Below, piece after piece: positions 60,791-64,000 of a stretch of 64,000 bases of DNA. Every line of letters begins with the position of its first letter. Within the stretch, counting starts at the first letter, position 1. Source of the stretch: Rhynochetos jubatus (Eukaryota; Chordata; Aves; Eurypygiformes; Rhynochetidae); assembly GCA_027574665.1 (NCBI GenBank), contig CM050650.1, positions 96,879,086 through 96,943,085 of the forward strand. The letters are read 5' to 3'. The translations under genes and the position numbers were made by a program. The notes beneath the pieces are model-generated. The model did not search any database. It saw only the letters and a list, made by a program, of their open reading frames with translations, and had not been told where the DNA came from.

Positions 60791-63700
60791 CTTCTGATAT
60801 CAAACTATTGTTTATAGGTGGGAAAGTTCCTTATAATCCAGCCATTGACAGGCAGAAGACTTAGATTCCAGTACTTTTAGGTTGCAAATGGCCTCAGATT
60901 CAGGGATTATAACTAGCTGAATGCATGGGCGATTGAACCCATGACATTTGCAGAGTAATGAAAGGTAATGAAAGGTGCCTATCAGAAAGGTACCTTGAAT
61001 TTGGCTTAAATTCAAAGTTTCATTGGAATTAAGTAAAAATTGGTTATTTTGCTCAACAGAGCAATGCTCGTTTAGGTTTTGGAAACACAGGACTTCCGTA
61101 AGCCTTGAATACCTGCTGTATAGGCTTACCTTTGAAGAAGAAATTCTCCTTTTTTTACTAGCTACCATTGAAAGCTTCTTCAGAATCTCTGTGTTGGTAT
61201 GCAATACAGTTTTGCTCTATATTTGTCATATGTTTAATGTTTCATGAATGCTTGTATTCTTAAAACTTTTCTGAATAAGACTGTCATGTTCTTCTTTATT
61301 CATGGAAAAAAAAAATATTTACAGGTAAATTAGAACTATGTGGCAAAGCTAACAGTGTCTTCGCATAAAACATGAAGATGACTCCATAACCCCAAGAATG
61401 TCTTCAGCAATAGCTCTTGTCCTGATCCAGAAAGCATTATTTTAACCTGGAAATTTCTAATTATGAAATACTACTTCACAAAGAACCCTAAAACCGACTG
61501 TAAAATTATGTGACCTTTCCTGCTGTGTGTCCATATAGCCTTTACAATATTCAGCAGGGAGCAGTAGAGGTATGGTGGAAAATGCAGAGAGGGAAAAAGC
61601 AGGAATCTAAAAAACCCCAGGAGTATAAACAGAAATCTAGATGGAGAAGAGAATAAGAAGGCTGGATCAGGGAACAAAGTGAAGAAACAAGGTTTAGCTT
61701 TGTGGTGAAAGTAAACTCAGGGACTGAAAGGCAGAACAGATGGATGAGCTGTGGAATGGGGACAGGGAAGTGAGGACTTGTAGTGGAGTGCTGAGTTGGC
61801 AATAATCATGGTAAATGGCAGGAGAGCAAAGACCCATTTAAACAGGAAGCAGGAAAGATGAGGTAGGAGGTCAAAACAGGACCTTTTGGACAGCATGGCT
61901 CTTGTGATATATTTTGTCTCTTTTATTCATGTAACTGTGTTAATTTTTTCTTTTCTCTATGATCATAGCCATATTAAGTTTTGCTTAATAGAAACAATGC
62001 TAAATGTGTGGACTCATATGGACTTGTATGTCTATGGAATAGTACTGTTTAGGAAGTTGTAAAATCTATATATAGACCTTTCTAGTCAATTTCACTGAAT
62101 TTTTTTCAAAAATGTAATGTCTGCATGTCTGCCGGAGTATACTGGTAGCCTGAAACAATAAGTAGAGTATGGTCTTCTCTGCAAATATAAACATAGAACT
62201 TATTCCATGACATATTTTCAGGGGAGAATCTGTTAACATGCCCATCATTTTTCTAGGAGGGAAAGCAAGTACTATTCTCCTGGTATTAATTAGAGAATGA
62301 GCAAGAGGTTGAGGATGGGGACAGTCCCAGTGTAGGAGGGAAGGTGGACAGTGCTTTTTTTCTAGACTGGGGAAAAGAGACTTTCATCATGCCATGAGGC
62401 AAAATCAGGACTCATTAAACCTACAGATACTGTTTCTTTAACACTGATGTAGGACTTGATTATTTTTTTGTGTGAAATAGAATTCTGACTGGAGAAACAA
62501 AGGACTAAAACAAAGGACAGAAAGTTGTATAATGCTTGGTCTTAAAATACTAGAGTCTCTCTGGAACTAAGTTTTATAATTATGTAAGGACTATGAAGCT
62601 CTACATAAGCTTTAAGGCTTATGTGGTTTAAAACTCAGAGGCTGTGTTTAACAGCAAAAATCTCTGTTCAGTATCTACTGACTTCCTTGGAAAAAAATCT
62701 TAGTCACCACTAAAGTACAGCTATGTCCCTGCTCCCTGCATTTGTCAGACATCTCACATTCTCTGTTACTATTACAAACTCCTTACTTGCAGTATCTCTT
62801 GGTCTGTCTATTCCAATGGAGTAGGCTTACTTTTGAGGAAGAACCATTATCCTCCTTTCTCAGCCTGTAGTGTTTCTGCTCACCAGTAGTGCAATGGCCA
62901 GAAAAAACAAATGGATATTTATGCTTTGCTGGTGAGAGTCGTCCTTCTAAAGGTAAGCGGTGAATAAACAGAATCATAAAGCCTCTGTCATCATGAAGAT
63001 AATCTCTACATTTCAAAGAGTCTGTCCTTGAGTACAGTAAACTTTGTTTAAACTCTTTAGGAGGTGAAGAGGGAAAGGAGAGAAAGTGAATGCCAAAGAA
63101 ATAGGAAAAATGTTCACTGACTTAAATGAAAAGAGCTATTCATGTAAGCAATCACTGAGGAAAATACTGCAAAATACAGGACTTAGAACTTAAAGTACTC
63201 TGGGGATCCTACAGAGTGATAAGTATGAGAAAATAGTGTTTTGACTTACAACAAGATATGAGCTGAACCAATATATTTTCTCAAGAGGATGTTTCTAGTG
63301 GTATGTATTCCTGAAGTCAGTGAGAAGTAGTGAGTGGTTTATATCAGCTCACAGACTTATTAATTAGTTCTAGAGAGTGTGCATGTTTGGGAGGCAGATA
63401 GGGTGGGGGTAAAGTGACACAGAAGAGGAAGGTAGTCTGAGCTTCTTAGACTCTCCTTTGTCCCTGATTTACTCTGTTTCTATCCCTTCTTCCTATTTTT
63501 TCTTCTTTTTCTTTTTTTTTTTTTTTTTTTACCGAATATCTTTGTCTCCTGCTGCAACTTTTTGATCAAAAGTTAATCAATTTATTCACAGTTTGGCATG
63601 TCTTAAAATCCCATCATTTTTTCTACTGCTGAAACAATGCCCCTGTTGCAAATATACAAGTGATCCCCCTTCAGGATTCAGCTGAATTGACTGTTGCTTT

Positions 63701-64000
63701 GAAGCACATTTTAACACCAGGACATGAGTTAATGCCATCCTTTTCTCTGTGTGATAAAGCTTCACGATGTAAACGTTTGTAAAATGCCAAACAAAACTAT
63801 TCTCCCACAAGATTGAAATGTTATTGTCAACAACTTAATAAAAAAAAAAAAGTCCTGCCACATATTGAGATTGTTGTAAAAGTCACAGCAGTTAATTTCA
63901 GAGCTATGAAATATTGATATCTATCCTCTAACCTTGAGACCAGCAGAAAGTACATTCATATTTTGCTTTGTTAATATCCATTGACTTTATGGAAAGTCAG
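60791..64000 (+). other. Presumed EYS intron to the window end, no gene seen
   Basis: AT-rich with a purine-rich stretch at about 61550-61870. A pyrimidine-rich tract with a T-run lies at about 63465-63530, and poly-A at about 63840-63850. The ORF at 61204-60812 (minus, 130 codons) has no recognisable motif and no flanking gene signals; I treat it as chance. Confidence 0.5.

Noticed and set aside
60812-61204. 130-codon minus-strand ORF with several His and Cys
   Set aside because: No repeated zinc-finger spacing or other family motif, and no flanking exon signals.

Overview
The window looks like a piece of a bird nuclear chromosome. It is AT-rich, almost entirely non-coding, and dominated by CR1 LINE copies (the hallmark 3' terminal octamer of the ATTCTRTG type, minimal poly-A tails, reverse-transcriptase fragments). 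It also holds two solo endogenous-retrovirus LTRs, one of which I recognise as an avian ERVL-type LTR. There are no bacterial-style genes, operons, CRISPR arrays or plausible intact intronless genes. Most open frames of 60-100 codons are chance ORFs in introns or pieces of CR1 reverse transcriptase.

The only cellular gene I can support lies on the + strand. Three short exons with good splice sites and compatible phases (24438-24562, 28653-28777, 38170-38422) encode consecutive EGF-like repeats followed by a Ser/Thr-containing linker. Exon sizes, intron phases (2-1, 1-0, 0-1), domain content and huge introns fit EYS (eyes shut homolog), the secreted photoreceptor extracellular-matrix protein, at the part equivalent to human exons 23-25. 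Downstream, 41380 to about 43160 reads as a decayed copy of the very large Ser/Thr-rich linker exon that follows (human exon 26): phase-compatible acceptor, one Ser/Thr-rich frame held for over 800 bp, but five in-frame stops and later frame changes. Either this lineage has dropped the linker exon (removal would keep frame if the next exon has the phase recalled for human) or the whole gene is decaying. No laminin-G exon is visible in the rest of the window, as expected if the next intron is very long.

Layout: 1-24437, intron upstream of the first visible EGF exon, with a solo LTR (1704-2108) and CR1 copies at 3712-4645 (-), 12238-14340 (-) and 18485-19378 (+). 24563-28652, intron, mostly featureless. 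28778-38169, intron with an AT-rich tract, an old CR1 (31690-33105, -), a perfect hairpin (33315-33344), and a younger CR1 abutting an older CR1 piece (34966-36948, -). 38423-41379, intron with a CR1 carrying a precise internal deletion (39141-40080, -) and an ERVL-type LTR (40598-41184) ending just 195 bp before the decayed exon. 43161-64000, presumed next intron, with CR1 copies at 45790-46560 (+), 54090-55205 (-) and 55917-56370 (-), and an ancient CR1/L3-like relic (59810-60790, +).

The most interesting signals are the decayed EYS linker exon beside intact EGF exons, and a set of three CR1 copies that share reverse-transcriptase lesions in a pattern that needs a defective, trans-mobilised and mosaic source family. 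All assignments come from reading and translating the sequence by eye plus family knowledge; no database search was run.
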